Positions 17,919 to 26,440 of a stretch of 57,485 nt of DNA are shown piece by piece. Location: NCBI RefSeq assembly GCF_014212175.1, contig NZ_JACJVR010000007.1:1-57485 (forward strand). The letters are read 5' to 3'. Positions within the stretch are counted from its first letter, which is position 1, and each line of letters begins with the position of its first letter. The translations under genes were made by a program, and so were the position numbers. The notes beneath the pieces were generated by a model, which saw only the letters and a list, made by a program, of their open reading frames with translations, did no database searches and was not told where the DNA came from. This stretch comes from Cohnella xylanilytica (GTDB lineage Bacteria; Bacillota; Bacilli; Paenibacillales; Paenibacillaceae).

Positions 17919-18467
17919 ATGCTGACCTTATGGAATCTGTTCAAGGCGTTCGGAGTGGCGACGCTGCTCGGCTACGGCGGCGGCCCTTCGATCATTCCGC
18001 TCTACGAGCATCAAGTGGTCGGGCGCTACGGGTGGCTCGACTCCGAGGAGTTCGGCCGGGCGCTGGCGTTCGGCAACGCGTTCCCGGGCCCGATCGCGAC
18101 GAAGCTCGCCGCGTACATCGGCTTCAAGGTGGCGGGCTGGGCCGGAGCGGCGGCGGCGCTGATCGCGGTCGTGCTGCCGACGGCGCTCGTCATGATCGCC
18201 CTGTCCGGAATCATGCTGAAGCTGTCCGGCAATCCGACGATCAAAGGCATGATCCGAGGCGTGCAGCCGGTCATCTTCGTCATGCTGGCGATGCTGGCGT
18301 GGGACTTCGTCAAGTACGCGTTCCAGCCGATGAACGGACCGGTGCCGTTTCTGCCGCTTCTTTTGGCGGCCGCTTTCTTCGTCATGGTGCAGTATTACCA
18401 GATCAACGCCGTATGGGGCATTCTTCTGGCTCTGGTCGTCGGCGGGCTATTTATGAGGGGCGCCTAA
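17919..18467 (+). CDS. CHR-family (chromate transporter-like) half protein
   Basis: A 182-residue membrane protein with one CHR domain. GYGGGPSIIPLYEHQVV and AFGNAFPGPIATKLAAYIGF are the family signatures, followed by about five hydrophobic segments. Short CHR proteins usually work as a pair encoded by adjacent genes. Only one is present here. CHR proteins export chromate or may carry sulfate-like anions. Its placement as first gene of a catabolic operon suggests an anion product or substrate, which is inference. No separate terminator divides it from the next gene. Confidence 0.8.
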   Translation: MLTLWNLFKAFGVATLLGYGGGPSIIPLYEHQVVGRYGWLDSEEFGRALAFGNAFPGPIATKLAAYIGFKVAGWAGAAAALIAVVLPTALVMIALSGIMLKLSGNPTIKGMIRGVQPVIFVMLAMLAWDFVKYAFQPMNGPVPFLPLLLAAAFFVMVQYYQINAVWGILLALVVGGLFMRGA

Positions 18468-18482
18468 TCCGGCTGCCGGTCC

Positions 18483-18557
18483 GCAAGCGACAAGAGCGCG
18501 AGCGACAAGAAGGCGAGCGACAAGGGCGCGAGCGACAAGAGGTCGGGCGACAAAAGG
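18483..18557 (+). repeat. 15-bp tandem repeat, five copies
   Basis: Five units of the type GCGAGCGACAAGARG fill the gap between the chrA-like gene and the 8-oxoguanine deaminase-like gene. The array is in the same frame as both genes and would read as an Ala-Ser-Asp-Lys-x pentapeptide repeat. There is no ATG, GTG or TTG in that frame within the array. Confidence 0.9.
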
Positions 18558-18566
18558 GGGAGAACG

Positions 18567-19994
18567 ATGGGGACGCTGCTTATCCGCAACGCGAGGAACA
18601 TCATCACCATGGACGGGGAGAGGCGAAGGTTCCCGGGCGGCAGCCTGTACGCGGTCGGCCAGGAGATCGTCGCCATCGGGCACGATCTGCCGTACGAGAC
18701 GGCCGACACGGTCATCGACGCGCAAGGGAAAATCGTTTACCCGGGCCTCATCAATACGCATCACCATCTGTACCAGAACCTGACGCGCAACATCCCGTTC
18801 GTCCAGAAGACCGAGCTGTTCGACTGGCTGGTCACGCTGTACGAGATCTGGCGCCATCTAAGGCCGGAAGATATTTACGCCAGCGCCGTCGTCGGCTTGG
18901 GCGAGCTGCTGAAGAGCGGCTGTACGACCGCGGCCGACCATTTCTACTGCTTCCCGAACGGCGTGTCGGGCGAGATGATCGACGAGGAGATCCGGGCGGC
19001 TTCCGAGCTCGGCATCCGCTTCTTCCCGACGCGGGGCTCGATGAGCCTAGGCCGCTCGAAGGGCGGCCTGCCGCCGGACGAGGTGTGCCAGAGCGAAGAG
19101 GTCATCCTGCGCGATTCCAGAAGGCTTATCGAGACGTATCACGATCCGGGCCGGTTCGCGATGGTGCGGGTCGGCGTCGCGCCGTGCTCCCCGTTCTCCA
19201 TTACGGCGGACCTGCTGCGGGAATCGGCCGGCCTGGCGCGCAGCTACGGCGTGAGAATGCACACGCACCTCGCCGAGACGAAGGACGAGGACCGGTTCTG
19301 CCTCGAGAAGCTCGGCATGCGGCCGCTCGACTTCATGGAGAAGAACGGCTGGGTCGGCGACGACGTCTGGTATGCGCACGGCATCTACTTCGACGACCGG
19401 GAGATCGGGCATCTTCGCGCGCATCGCTGCGGCGTCGCGCATTGTCCGACCAGCAATATGAAAATGGGGTCGGGCGTCATGCCGCTCGTCAAGATGCTCG
19501 AGGCGGGCGTCAAGGTCGGCTTGGGCGTGGACGGCTCGGCCTCCAACGACGGCTCCAACCTGCTGCTCGAGGTCCGGGTCGCCCACCTGCTCCACAACCT
19601 CGCGCACGGAACGACCGCGATCGGCGCGGAGGACTGTCTCGCGATCGCGACGCGCGGTTCCGCCAAGGTGCTCGGCTGGGAAGACGACATCGGCTCGCTC
19701 GAGGTCGGCAAGGCGGCCGATCTGTTCCTGATCGACGCCCGCCAGCTCGCGTTCGCGGGGGCGCTCCACGACGATGCGGCGCTGCCCGTGCTGACCGGGC
19801 TGTCGCAGACGGTGGACATGACGATCGTCGGCGGCCGGGTCGTCGTCAAGGACGGGAGGCTGGTCGGCGCGGACGAGGAGAAGGCGGCGATCGCCGCGCA
19901 GGCCGCTTCGATGAGGTTGATCAACGAGGCCGCTCTGCGGACGAAGATCGATTACGGCCGGATGCGCAGCGAGCGGAAATACCCGAACCTGTGA
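18567..19994 (+). CDS. Probable 8-oxoguanine deaminase (amidohydrolase)
   Basis: A 475-residue ATZ/TRZ-type amidohydrolase. NTHHHLYQNLTR (about 63-74) gives the metal-binding HxH. SGCTTAADHFYCFP, TRGSMSLG, APCSPFS, MHTHLAETKDE, CPTSNMKMGSG and GLGVDGSASND follow in order. This pattern, especially TRGSMSLG and VDGSASND, is that of 8-oxoguanine deaminases, which release ammonia from 8-oxoguanine to give urate. Hydroxyatrazine-type ethylaminohydrolases are a related alternative. It feeds the urate branch encoded downstream. The ATG has GGGGGAG in front. Confidence 0.8.
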   Translation: MGTLLIRNARNIITMDGERRRFPGGSLYAVGQEIVAIGHDLPYETADTVIDAQGKIVYPGLINTHHHLYQNLTRNIPFVQKTELFDWLVTLYEIWRHLRPEDIYASAVVGLGELLKSGCTTAADHFYCFPNGVSGEMIDEEIRAASELGIRFFPTRGSMSLGRSKGGLPPDEVCQSEEVILRDSRRLIETYHDPGRFAMVRVGVAPCSPFSITADLLRESAGLARSYGVRMHTHLAETKDEDRFCLEKLGMRPLDFMEKNGWVGDDVWYAHGIYFDDREIGHLRAHRCGVAHCPTSNMKMGSGVMPLVKMLEAGVKVGLGVDGSASNDGSNLLLEVRVAHLLHNLAHGTTAIGAEDCLAIATRGSAKVLGWEDDIGSLEVGKAADLFLIDARQLAFAGALHDDAALPVLTGLSQTVDMTIVGGRVVVKDGRLVGADEEKAAIAAQAASMRLINEAALRTKIDYGRMRSERKYPNL

Positions 19995-20014
19995 GCGATG
20001 AGGAGGCGGAAGCG

Positions 20015-20896
20015 ATGTGCACGATCGGGGCGTTGGCTTACGAGGACGAGACGGGAAGGCTCCGCGTGTTCGGCTTCAAGAACGCGGACAATCCTCCCGT
20101 CGGTTATTGGCACGGAACGGCCGGCGGCGGGGACGGGGGCTTCCGCTCCCTCGCGTTCGGCTTATTGGCGCAGACCGGCATCAACGCGGGGCTGAACGAA
20201 CGGGGACTGCTCGTCGTCAGCTCTTATTTCGGTTGCGAGGACCCGTCGGAGAGCGAAGGACCTGCCGAACCCGGCGGAGGCTTCCGGAGCGGCGACATCC
20301 GGGGAAGGGTGCAGGCCGAAGCGCTCGCGCGCTGCGAGACGGCGGCCGACGCTCTCGTCCTGCTGCAAGAGAGATTCGAAGAGGCGGAGGAGCGATCGAT
20401 CGGCGGCAGCCACATCCTGGCGGACAAGGACGGCGGTCTTTACGCGTTCGAGCATCACCGCGGTCATACCGCCTGGCAGGACGCCTCCCTCGCCGGTTGG
20501 GCGGCGCGGAGCAACCAGGCGTTCGGCCTGTTCGCGGCGGCGCAGGCCCGGCAGCGGGACGAGATCGTCCGCGACCGGACGATCCGGCTCCGGACGGCGG
20601 AGCTGCGGCTCGACGCGCTCGCCCGGAGGCGTCCGCCGGGCGAAGAGGCGATCGCGGAGCTGCGGTCGCTGCTCGCCTCGCACGCGCCAGACGGCGGCGG
20701 CGCGGTCGGCAGCATCTGCGCGCACGGCGCCGTTCACGGCCGATCGAACGCGCCGCTGCCGCACGACACGGTCAGCTCCATGATCTGGGACGTAACCGAA
20801 GGCAAGATGCACTATACGCTCGGGCAGCCATGCCGTTCGGAATGGCGGACCGCGACGCTGTCAGGAAAGGGGATTTACGATGCCGTATTCCTATGA
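20015..20896 (+). CDS. Ntn-type linear amide C-N hydrolase
   Basis: A 293-residue protein starting Met-Cys-Thr. Loss of Met would expose Cys2 as the N-terminal nucleophile, as in the choloylglycine hydrolase, acid ceramidase and peptidase C45 groups. GFKNADNPP near residue 20, NERGLLVVSSYFG, and GGSHILADKDGG followed by a FEHHRGH segment fit that fold. The substrate is unknown. In context it probably cleaves an exocyclic or linear amide from a ring-opening product. It starts 20 bases after the deaminase and overlaps the SDR gene by 17 bases. Confidence 0.65.
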   Translation: MCTIGALAYEDETGRLRVFGFKNADNPPVGYWHGTAGGGDGGFRSLAFGLLAQTGINAGLNERGLLVVSSYFGCEDPSESEGPAEPGGGFRSGDIRGRVQAEALARCETAADALVLLQERFEEAEERSIGGSHILADKDGGLYAFEHHRGHTAWQDASLAGWAARSNQAFGLFAAAQARQRDEIVRDRTIRLRTAELRLDALARRRPPGEEAIAELRSLLASHAPDGGGAVGSICAHGAVHGRSNAPLPHDTVSSMIWDVTEGKMHYTLGQPCRSEWRTATLSGKGIYDAVFL

Positions 20897-21620
20897 GGGC
20901 AAGAAGGTGCTGATCACGGGAGGAGCCGGCGGAATCGGGGCGGCCGCCGCGGAAGCGTACCGGCAAGCGGGCGCGCAGGTGGCCGCGTTCGACATCGCCT
21001 TCGGGCGGGAGGAAGAGCGGGACGGCGTCTACGAGCTTCCGGTCGACCTCGCCGACCCGGCGAGCGTCGCCGCCGCGTTCGCCCGGCTGTGGGAGCGATG
21101 GGATTCGCTGGACGTCCTCGTGAACAACGCAGGAGTCGAGTGCGTCGCTTCGCTGGAAGAGACGACGGACGAGGCGTGGGACCGCGTCATGAACGTCAAT
21201 CTGCGCAGCGTGTTCCTCTGCTGCCGCGCCGCCCTGCCGAAGCTGAAGGCGGCGCGAGGCAATATCGTCAACACGGCGTCCCAGCTCGCGTTCGTCGGCG
21301 CGTCTTCCTTCACGGCCTACACGGCTTCCAAGGCCGCGGTCGTCAACTTCACCCGCAGCCTCGCGCTCGAGACGGCGAAGGACGGCGTGCGCGTCAACTG
21401 CGTCTGTCCCGGAGCGATCGACACGCCGCTGCTGCGCCGGCAATTCGAAGGACGCCGCGGTCCCCAGGGGACGCTGGACGATCTGGTCGGCATGCATCCG
21501 CTCGGCAGGCTGGGACGGCCGGAGGAGATCGCCGCCTGCATCCTGTTCCTGAGCGGGCCGGCCGCGTCGTTCGTGACGGGAAGCGCCCTGCTGGCCGACG
21601 GCGGCTACACCATTCAATAA
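20880..21620 (+). CDS. Short-chain dehydrogenase/reductase
   Basis: A 246-residue classical SDR. TGGAGGIGAAAAEA is the NAD(P)-binding motif. VNNAG, a Ser in NTASQ, and YTASK (Tyr-x3-Lys) complete the active site. The C-terminal ADGGYTIQ is typical. It has an Asp (FDIA) after beta-2, which favours NAD over NADP. The substrate is not predictable. It is translationally coupled to the preceding hydrolase and is distinct from fabG in this window. Confidence 0.85.
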   Translation: MPYSYEGKKVLITGGAGGIGAAAAEAYRQAGAQVAAFDIAFGREEERDGVYELPVDLADPASVAAAFARLWERWDSLDVLVNNAGVECVASLEETTDEAWDRVMNVNLRSVFLCCRAALPKLKAARGNIVNTASQLAFVGASSFTAYTASKAAVVNFTRSLALETAKDGVRVNCVCPGAIDTPLLRRQFEGRRGPQGTLDDLVGMHPLGRLGRPEEIAACILFLSGPAASFVTGSALLADGGYTIQ

Positions 21621-21637
21621 CGGAAGGGGAGCGGCAG

Positions 21638-22975
21638 ATGGAGAACGGCTTGCTGATTACGGGAGGGACGGTCCTCACCGTGAACGAGAGCAACGAGGTT
21701 ATCGAGAACGGAGCCGTCCTGATCGAGAAGGGGCGGATCGCGGACGTGGGCGAAGCTTCCGCGCTGAACGCCAAGTACGCGAACGTCGAGCGGCTGGACG
21801 CGTCGGGCCGAGTCGTGCTGCCGGGGCTCGTCAACCTGCATATGCATTCGGGTCTCATTCGCGGAACCGCGGAGGATCTTCCGGTGTTCGAATGGCTGAC
21901 CAAGTACGTCGATCCGAAGCACCGCGCCTTGACGGAGGAGCTGGCCTACGCCGCCGCGCGGCTCTGCTACGCCGAGTCGATCCTGGGCGGCACGACGTGC
22001 GTCCTGGACATGTACCGCTTCATGCACCGCTGCGCGGACGCGGCCGAGCGGCTCGGGCTGCGCGCGACGCTCGCCCCGTACGTCGTCGACAAGCCGGGCA
22101 TGGACTACTTCGAGACGCTGGACGGCAATACCCGGCTTGTCGAGGAGCGCAACCGATCGGCGAACGGCCGCATCCGGGTCTGGTTCGCCCTCGAGCATCT
22201 GACGTACTGCACGGAAGGGGCCTACCGCCGGGCGGCGGAGCTCGCCGAGAAGTACGACACCGGCATCCACACGCACGGCGAGGAATCGATCGAGATGGCG
22301 CGGCGGCTGAAGGCCGAGACCGGGAGATGGCCCGTCGAGCTGTTCCATGACCGCGGCATCCTCGGTCCGAGAACGGTGCTGGCGCATTGCGTCTGGCTGC
22401 AGGAATCGGAGATGGAACTGCTCGCGAAGACCGGGACGTCGGTCGCCCACTGCCCGGTCAGCAACCTGAAGCTCGCTTCCGGCATCGCGCCGGTCAAGGA
22501 GCTGCTCGACCTCGGGGTGACCGTCGGCATCGGCACGGACGGCGTGAAGGAGAACAACAGCCTGGACATGTTGGAGGAGCTCAAGTTCGTGCCCCTGCTG
22601 CAGAAGGCGCGGCTGCTCGACGCGACGGCGATTCCGGCGGAGACGGCGCTGCGCATGGCGACGATCGACGGGGCGAAGGCGCTCGGGCTGGACCGCGAGA
22701 TCGGGTCGCTCGAGATCGGCAAGAAGGCGGATCTCATCGTCGTCGACTTCCGCAAGCCTCATCTGACCCCGATCATCCGCGGCAAATACAACAACGCCGT
22801 CAGCAACCTGGTCTATGCCGCCTCGGGCGCCGACGTCAGCCATGTCTTCGTCGGCGGCGTTCCGCTCCTGAAGGAGCGCCGCCTGCTGACGGACGACGCG
22901 GAAGCGATTCGTCTCGAAGCGCAGGAGGCGGCGGAGAAGCTGTTCGAGCTGCGCGAGCCCTATATTCCGGTCTGA
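21638..22975 (+). CDS. Amidohydrolase, SAH/MTA deaminase-like
   Basis: A 445-residue ATZ/TRZ-family metal hydrolase. It has NLHMHSGLIRG near 67, ILGGTTCVLDMY, HTHGEES, LAHCVWLQESE, CPVSNLKLASGIAPV and GTDGVKENNSLDM. The set matches deaminases acting on adenosine-like or heteroaromatic amines. It shares more with the 30.4-kb paralogue than with the 8-oxoguanine deaminase-like gene. The real substrate may be a modified purine or another N-heterocycle. The start at 21638 has GGAAGGGGAG before it. Confidence 0.75.
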   Translation: MENGLLITGGTVLTVNESNEVIENGAVLIEKGRIADVGEASALNAKYANVERLDASGRVVLPGLVNLHMHSGLIRGTAEDLPVFEWLTKYVDPKHRALTEELAYAAARLCYAESILGGTTCVLDMYRFMHRCADAAERLGLRATLAPYVVDKPGMDYFETLDGNTRLVEERNRSANGRIRVWFALEHLTYCTEGAYRRAAELAEKYDTGIHTHGEESIEMARRLKAETGRWPVELFHDRGILGPRTVLAHCVWLQESEMELLAKTGTSVAHCPVSNLKLASGIAPVKELLDLGVTVGIGTDGVKENNSLDMLEELKFVPLLQKARLLDATAIPAETALRMATIDGAKALGLDREIGSLEIGKKADLIVVDFRKPHLTPIIRGKYNNAVSNLVYAASGADVSHVFVGGVPLLKERRLLTDDAEAIRLEAQEAAEKLFELREPYIPV

Positions 22976-23014
22976 GCCGTCCATTCACCCCGAGAACGAA
23001 GAGGAGGAATCGTC

Positions 23015-24226
23015 ATGGCGTATTATCCGAACGAAGAGGTTCTGTCCATCCTGTCGCAGCTGGGACCGTCGCTGCTCGAGACGAAGGAAGCCCGCTCGAT
23101 GCCGGCGGAATGCTACACGTCCGAGGAGTTCTTCAAGTTCGAGAAGGAGGCGGTCTACGCGAGAAGCTGGCTGTGCGTCGGGCGCCAGGAGCAAATTCCG
23201 AATCCGGGCGACTACTATTCGATCTCGATCAACGACGATCCGCTTCTGGTGACCCGCGACAAGAAGGGGAACATTCACGTCGTCTCCGCCGTCTGCCAGC
23301 ATCGGGGCCACCTCGTCGCCGAAGGCTCCGGCAACTGCTCGACCTTCCGCTGTCCGCTTCACTGGTGGACGTATGGGCTCGACGGAGAGCTCGTGTCCGC
23401 CCCGGAGATGATCCGGATCGAGCCGTTCGACATTCTGCGCCACGACCACAGCCTGCCTCGCCTGAAGACGGAGATCTGGAACGGGTTCATCTTCTGCCAC
23501 TTCGATCCGGACGCTCCGCCGCTCGCGCCGACGCTCTCGAAGCTGGACGCCGAGATGGCCAACTACCGGGTCGACGAGCTCGTGGCGATGCCGTTCGTGG
23601 ACGTGGAGGACTGCGAATGGAATTGGAAAATCATGATCGAATCCTCCCTCGAGCCCTACCATACGAATTACTTGCACAAAGGCCCCCACGACTTCGCGCC
23701 GAGCCAGCTCGCCGGGTTCGTCGACTTCGACGAAGACGACGGCCAGATCATGCACCCGACGGGCTTCACCCACGTCGACGCCGGCTTCTCGCCGGACATG
23801 ACGGCGAACTTCCCGGCCATCTCCACGCTGACGCTGGAGCAGCGGCAGCGGATGACGATCGCATCGGTCCCGCCGATGCTGACGCTCGGGCTGATGCCGG
23901 ACCAGGTGTTCTGGAACATCATCCTGCCGCAAGGACCGGGCCGCATCCTGTTCCGCTCGGGCCTGCTGTATCCGCCGGAGACGGTCGCTCTTCCCGACTT
24001 CGAGGAGCGCTACAAGCGCGCGAACGACAGCATCCAGGAGATCAACGCGCAGGATCTCGCCGCGAACGCTTCCTTGCAGAAGGGGCTCCGCTCGCGGCTG
24101 TCCCGCCGCGGCCGGTACGCGGCGCTGGAGCGAACGCTGCCGCAGCTCAACAAGTGGCTGGCGAAGCGGTACTTCGATTATGTCCGAGGGCTTGGCATCG
24201 AGGTCGGGCCGATGAAGACCGTATGA
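23015..24226 (+). CDS. Rieske non-heme iron oxygenase, alpha subunit
   Basis: A 403-residue ring-hydroxylating or N-demethylating oxygenase subunit. The Rieske [2Fe-2S] centre is Cys94-x-His96...Cys113-x2-His116. The mononuclear iron site is the LEPYHTNYLH segment near 211-220. A Glu occupies the position before the first His where Asp is common. No ferredoxin or reductase gene is in the window. Precedents in purine chemistry are HpxD (hypoxanthine hydroxylation) and NdmA/NdmB (methylxanthine N-demethylation). Which applies, if either, is open. Confidence 0.85.
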   Translation: MAYYPNEEVLSILSQLGPSLLETKEARSMPAECYTSEEFFKFEKEAVYARSWLCVGRQEQIPNPGDYYSISINDDPLLVTRDKKGNIHVVSAVCQHRGHLVAEGSGNCSTFRCPLHWWTYGLDGELVSAPEMIRIEPFDILRHDHSLPRLKTEIWNGFIFCHFDPDAPPLAPTLSKLDAEMANYRVDELVAMPFVDVEDCEWNWKIMIESSLEPYHTNYLHKGPHDFAPSQLAGFVDFDEDDGQIMHPTGFTHVDAGFSPDMTANFPAISTLTLEQRQRMTIASVPPMLTLGLMPDQVFWNIILPQGPGRILFRSGLLYPPETVALPDFEERYKRANDSIQEINAQDLAANASLQKGLRSRLSRRGRYAALERTLPQLNKWLAKRYFDYVRGLGIEVGPMKTV

Positions 24227-25044
24227 GGCCGTCCGCGGACGATCCGCGCGAGACGCGCGAGCTGTTCCTGACGGGGCCGAAGCTAAGATTGCGACTGCTG
24301 GCCAGAGGCAATCCGCAAGGAAGGCCGGTGCTGTTCCTGCACGGGATTACCGAGAACGCGGCGGCGTTCGAGCCGATGCTGCGCGCGCTGCCGGACGACC
24401 TGTACGCGCTCGCTCTCGACTTGCGCGGACGGGGAGGGTCGGACAAGCCCGCGGAAGGCTACGGCGCGCTCGATTACGCCGAGGACCTGCTCGCCGTCTG
24501 GAACGTCTTCTCCGGCCATGCCGACAAGCCGGCGCTCGTCGGCCATTCCATGGGCGGCCGGGCGGCCTGCGCGTTCGCCGCGCTGTACCCCGATCTGGCG
24601 GCGGGCGTCGTCCTGATCGACCCGCCGCTGTCGGGCCCCGGCCGCGCGCCGTTCCCGCTCCCGCTCTCCCGCTTCCTGGAGCCGAAGCGGGCGCTGGCGG
24701 CGGGAGACCTTGAAGCCTTCCGCTCCTATTACGGAGGGGAAGGCTTCGACTACGACCGCAAAGCCCGCGAGCTCGCGGAATGCTCGGAGGAAGCCATCGT
24801 CTTGTCTTACGAGGCGATGAACCGGGATCCTTTTCACGCTTATTACCGAATGCTGCGCATACCCGCCCTGCTGATCTCGGCGGGATTGTCTCCTCTTATC
24901 TCGGAAGACGACGAAGAGGAGCTGCGCGGCTTGAACCGGCAAGTTCGCATCGCGAGAATGGACGGCGTGGGCCACGAGATCCACAAGCTGGCCCCGGAAC
25001 GGCTGACGGGCGAGCTGCTCGGGTTCCTGTCGTCCTTGTCTTAA
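24223..25044 (+). CDS. Alpha/beta hydrolase
   Basis: A 273-residue hydrolase. The oxyanion region is LFLHGITENA, the nucleophile elbow is GHSMGG (about 106-111), and the late His is in GVGHEIHK. An acidic residue sits in a segment before it. Its ATG overlaps the Rieske stop (ATGA), so the two are coupled. Enzymes of this fold hydrolyse ring-opened amides or carbamates, for example RutD and NicD. That role is plausible but not shown. Confidence 0.8.
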   Translation: MRPSADDPRETRELFLTGPKLRLRLLARGNPQGRPVLFLHGITENAAAFEPMLRALPDDLYALALDLRGRGGSDKPAEGYGALDYAEDLLAVWNVFSGHADKPALVGHSMGGRAACAFAALYPDLAAGVVLIDPPLSGPGRAPFPLPLSRFLEPKRALAAGDLEAFRSYYGGEGFDYDRKARELAECSEEAIVLSYEAMNRDPFHAYYRMLRIPALLISAGLSPLISEDDEEELRGLNRQVRIARMDGVGHEIHKLAPERLTGELLGFLSSLS

Positions 25045-25062
25045 TCCACGGAGGTGCATGGC

Positions 25063-26439
25063 ATGTCGAAGGAGCTTGGCATCGAGGCCGTCTGGCCGGA
25101 AGGAATGGCGAAGCCGCCCATTCCGTACAGTCCCGCGGTGCGCGCGGGGGATTGGCTGTTCGTCTCGGGGCAGTCGGCGTCGGATCTGACGACGGGGCTC
25201 GCCCCGGAAGCGGCCGTGCCGGAGGCGTTCCCTTATTACCAGGACGCGATGGGCAAGCAGGCCGCGTATTTGTACGGACGGGTCGGGCGGATTCTGCGGG
25301 CGGCCGGCCTCGAGCCGGAGCGGGTCGTGCGCGTCAACCAGTGGTACGCCGCCGACATGAAGGCGCCGGGCTACGAGCGCGGCGACCTGACCGTGAACAA
25401 CAAGCGGTACGTTCGGGAGAAGCATCGGTTTTTCGAGACGGTCAGTCCTCCGAGCACCGGCATCGGGGTTCGCGGCCATCTGGTCGAGGGGGCGAAGGTG
25501 GAGGCGGACTTCACCGCCCGCTACTCGGCGGACGGCGAATATCCGGTTGCGGTGTCGGCGCCCGGAGTGCCGAAGCCCGCGGCCGGCTATTCGGAAGGCG
25601 TGCGGATGGGGCATTGGGTGTTCCTGTCGGGAGACCTCGCGTCGGATTGGAAGGGCAACTGGGGAGAAGAGGGCTTCGAAGGGGAGGTGCACGCGCTCGC
25701 TCCGGAAGCTCGCACGAACGGCCTCTATTGGGGCGACGAGCCGGTCGCGAAGCAGACCGAGTACATTCTCGGGAGACTCGAGAAGGTGGCCGAGGCGGCG
25801 GGCACGAGCCTGAAGCACGCGGTCAAGGCTTACGTCTATCTGGCGGACCCGGCCGACTATCCGGCGTTCGAGGACGTCTGGGCGAAGCGGTTCCCCGACC
25901 CGCTCGACGCGCCGGCGCGCGCGCTCGTTCCGAACGTCGAGCTCGGGGCGAAGGGATGCAAGGTCGAGATCGGCATGGATCTGCTCATGCCCGAGGCCGC
26001 CCATCTGCGGCGGGCGGTGACCGGCGGCTGGACGCCGAAGAGCCAGGAGCCCCCGGCGATGCGGGCCGACGACCTGATCTATTTCAGCGGCCTCATGGCG
26101 ACCGATCCCGCGACGGGATTGGCGAAGGAGGCGGCGCCGACGCCCGGGCTGCCGTACTTCGGCTCCGCCGGCTACAGGCAGATGGCTTACATTCTGGAAA
26201 AGGCGAGGCGCATCTGCGACGCGGCCGGCGTCTCGCTCGCCCGGACCGTGAAGGCGACGCTGTACTTCGCCGACCTCGGCTTGTACGCGGGGGCGATGGA
26301 AGCGTGGAAGGAAGCGTTCGCGGACGCCGGACACTACCCGGCGGCGACGGCGGTCGAGGTGAACCGCGGGCTGTGGGTGCCGGGCTGCGGCATTCTCGCC
26401 GACCTGGTGCTGTACGATCCGCAGGGGAGCGGGGCTTAG
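25063..26439 (+). CDS. Triple RidA-domain protein
   Basis: A 458-residue protein with three RidA (YjgF/YER057c/UK114) units in tandem, at about 20-155, 160-308 and 318-452. Each shows the strand G-x-W/L-x-F-x-SG followed by the Q-x2-Y-x6-ILxAAG helix pattern. Single RidA proteins are about 130 residues and form trimers, so this chain could be a covalent pseudotrimer. The Arg that binds the carboxylate in enamine deaminases is kept only in unit 2 (Arg286 in DAPARALV). Units 1 and 3 have Ser/Thr and Ala there. A single active site is therefore likely. GGAGGTG sets the start. Confidence 0.85.
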   Translation: MSKELGIEAVWPEGMAKPPIPYSPAVRAGDWLFVSGQSASDLTTGLAPEAAVPEAFPYYQDAMGKQAAYLYGRVGRILRAAGLEPERVVRVNQWYAADMKAPGYERGDLTVNNKRYVREKHRFFETVSPPSTGIGVRGHLVEGAKVEADFTARYSADGEYPVAVSAPGVPKPAAGYSEGVRMGHWVFLSGDLASDWKGNWGEEGFEGEVHALAPEARTNGLYWGDEPVAKQTEYILGRLEKVAEAAGTSLKHAVKAYVYLADPADYPAFEDVWAKRFPDPLDAPARALVPNVELGAKGCKVEIGMDLLMPEAAHLRRAVTGGWTPKSQEPPAMRADDLIYFSGLMATDPATGLAKEAAPTPGLPYFGSAGYRQMAYILEKARRICDAAGVSLARTVKATLYFADLGLYAGAMEAWKEAFADAGHYPAATAVEVNRGLWVPGCGILADLVLYDPQGSGA

Positions 26440-26440
26440 G

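Noticed and set aside
20880..21620. Second fabG for fatty acid synthesis
   Set aside because: The SDR has an Asp favouring NAD and is coupled to catabolic genes. The true fabG is between fabD and acpP.
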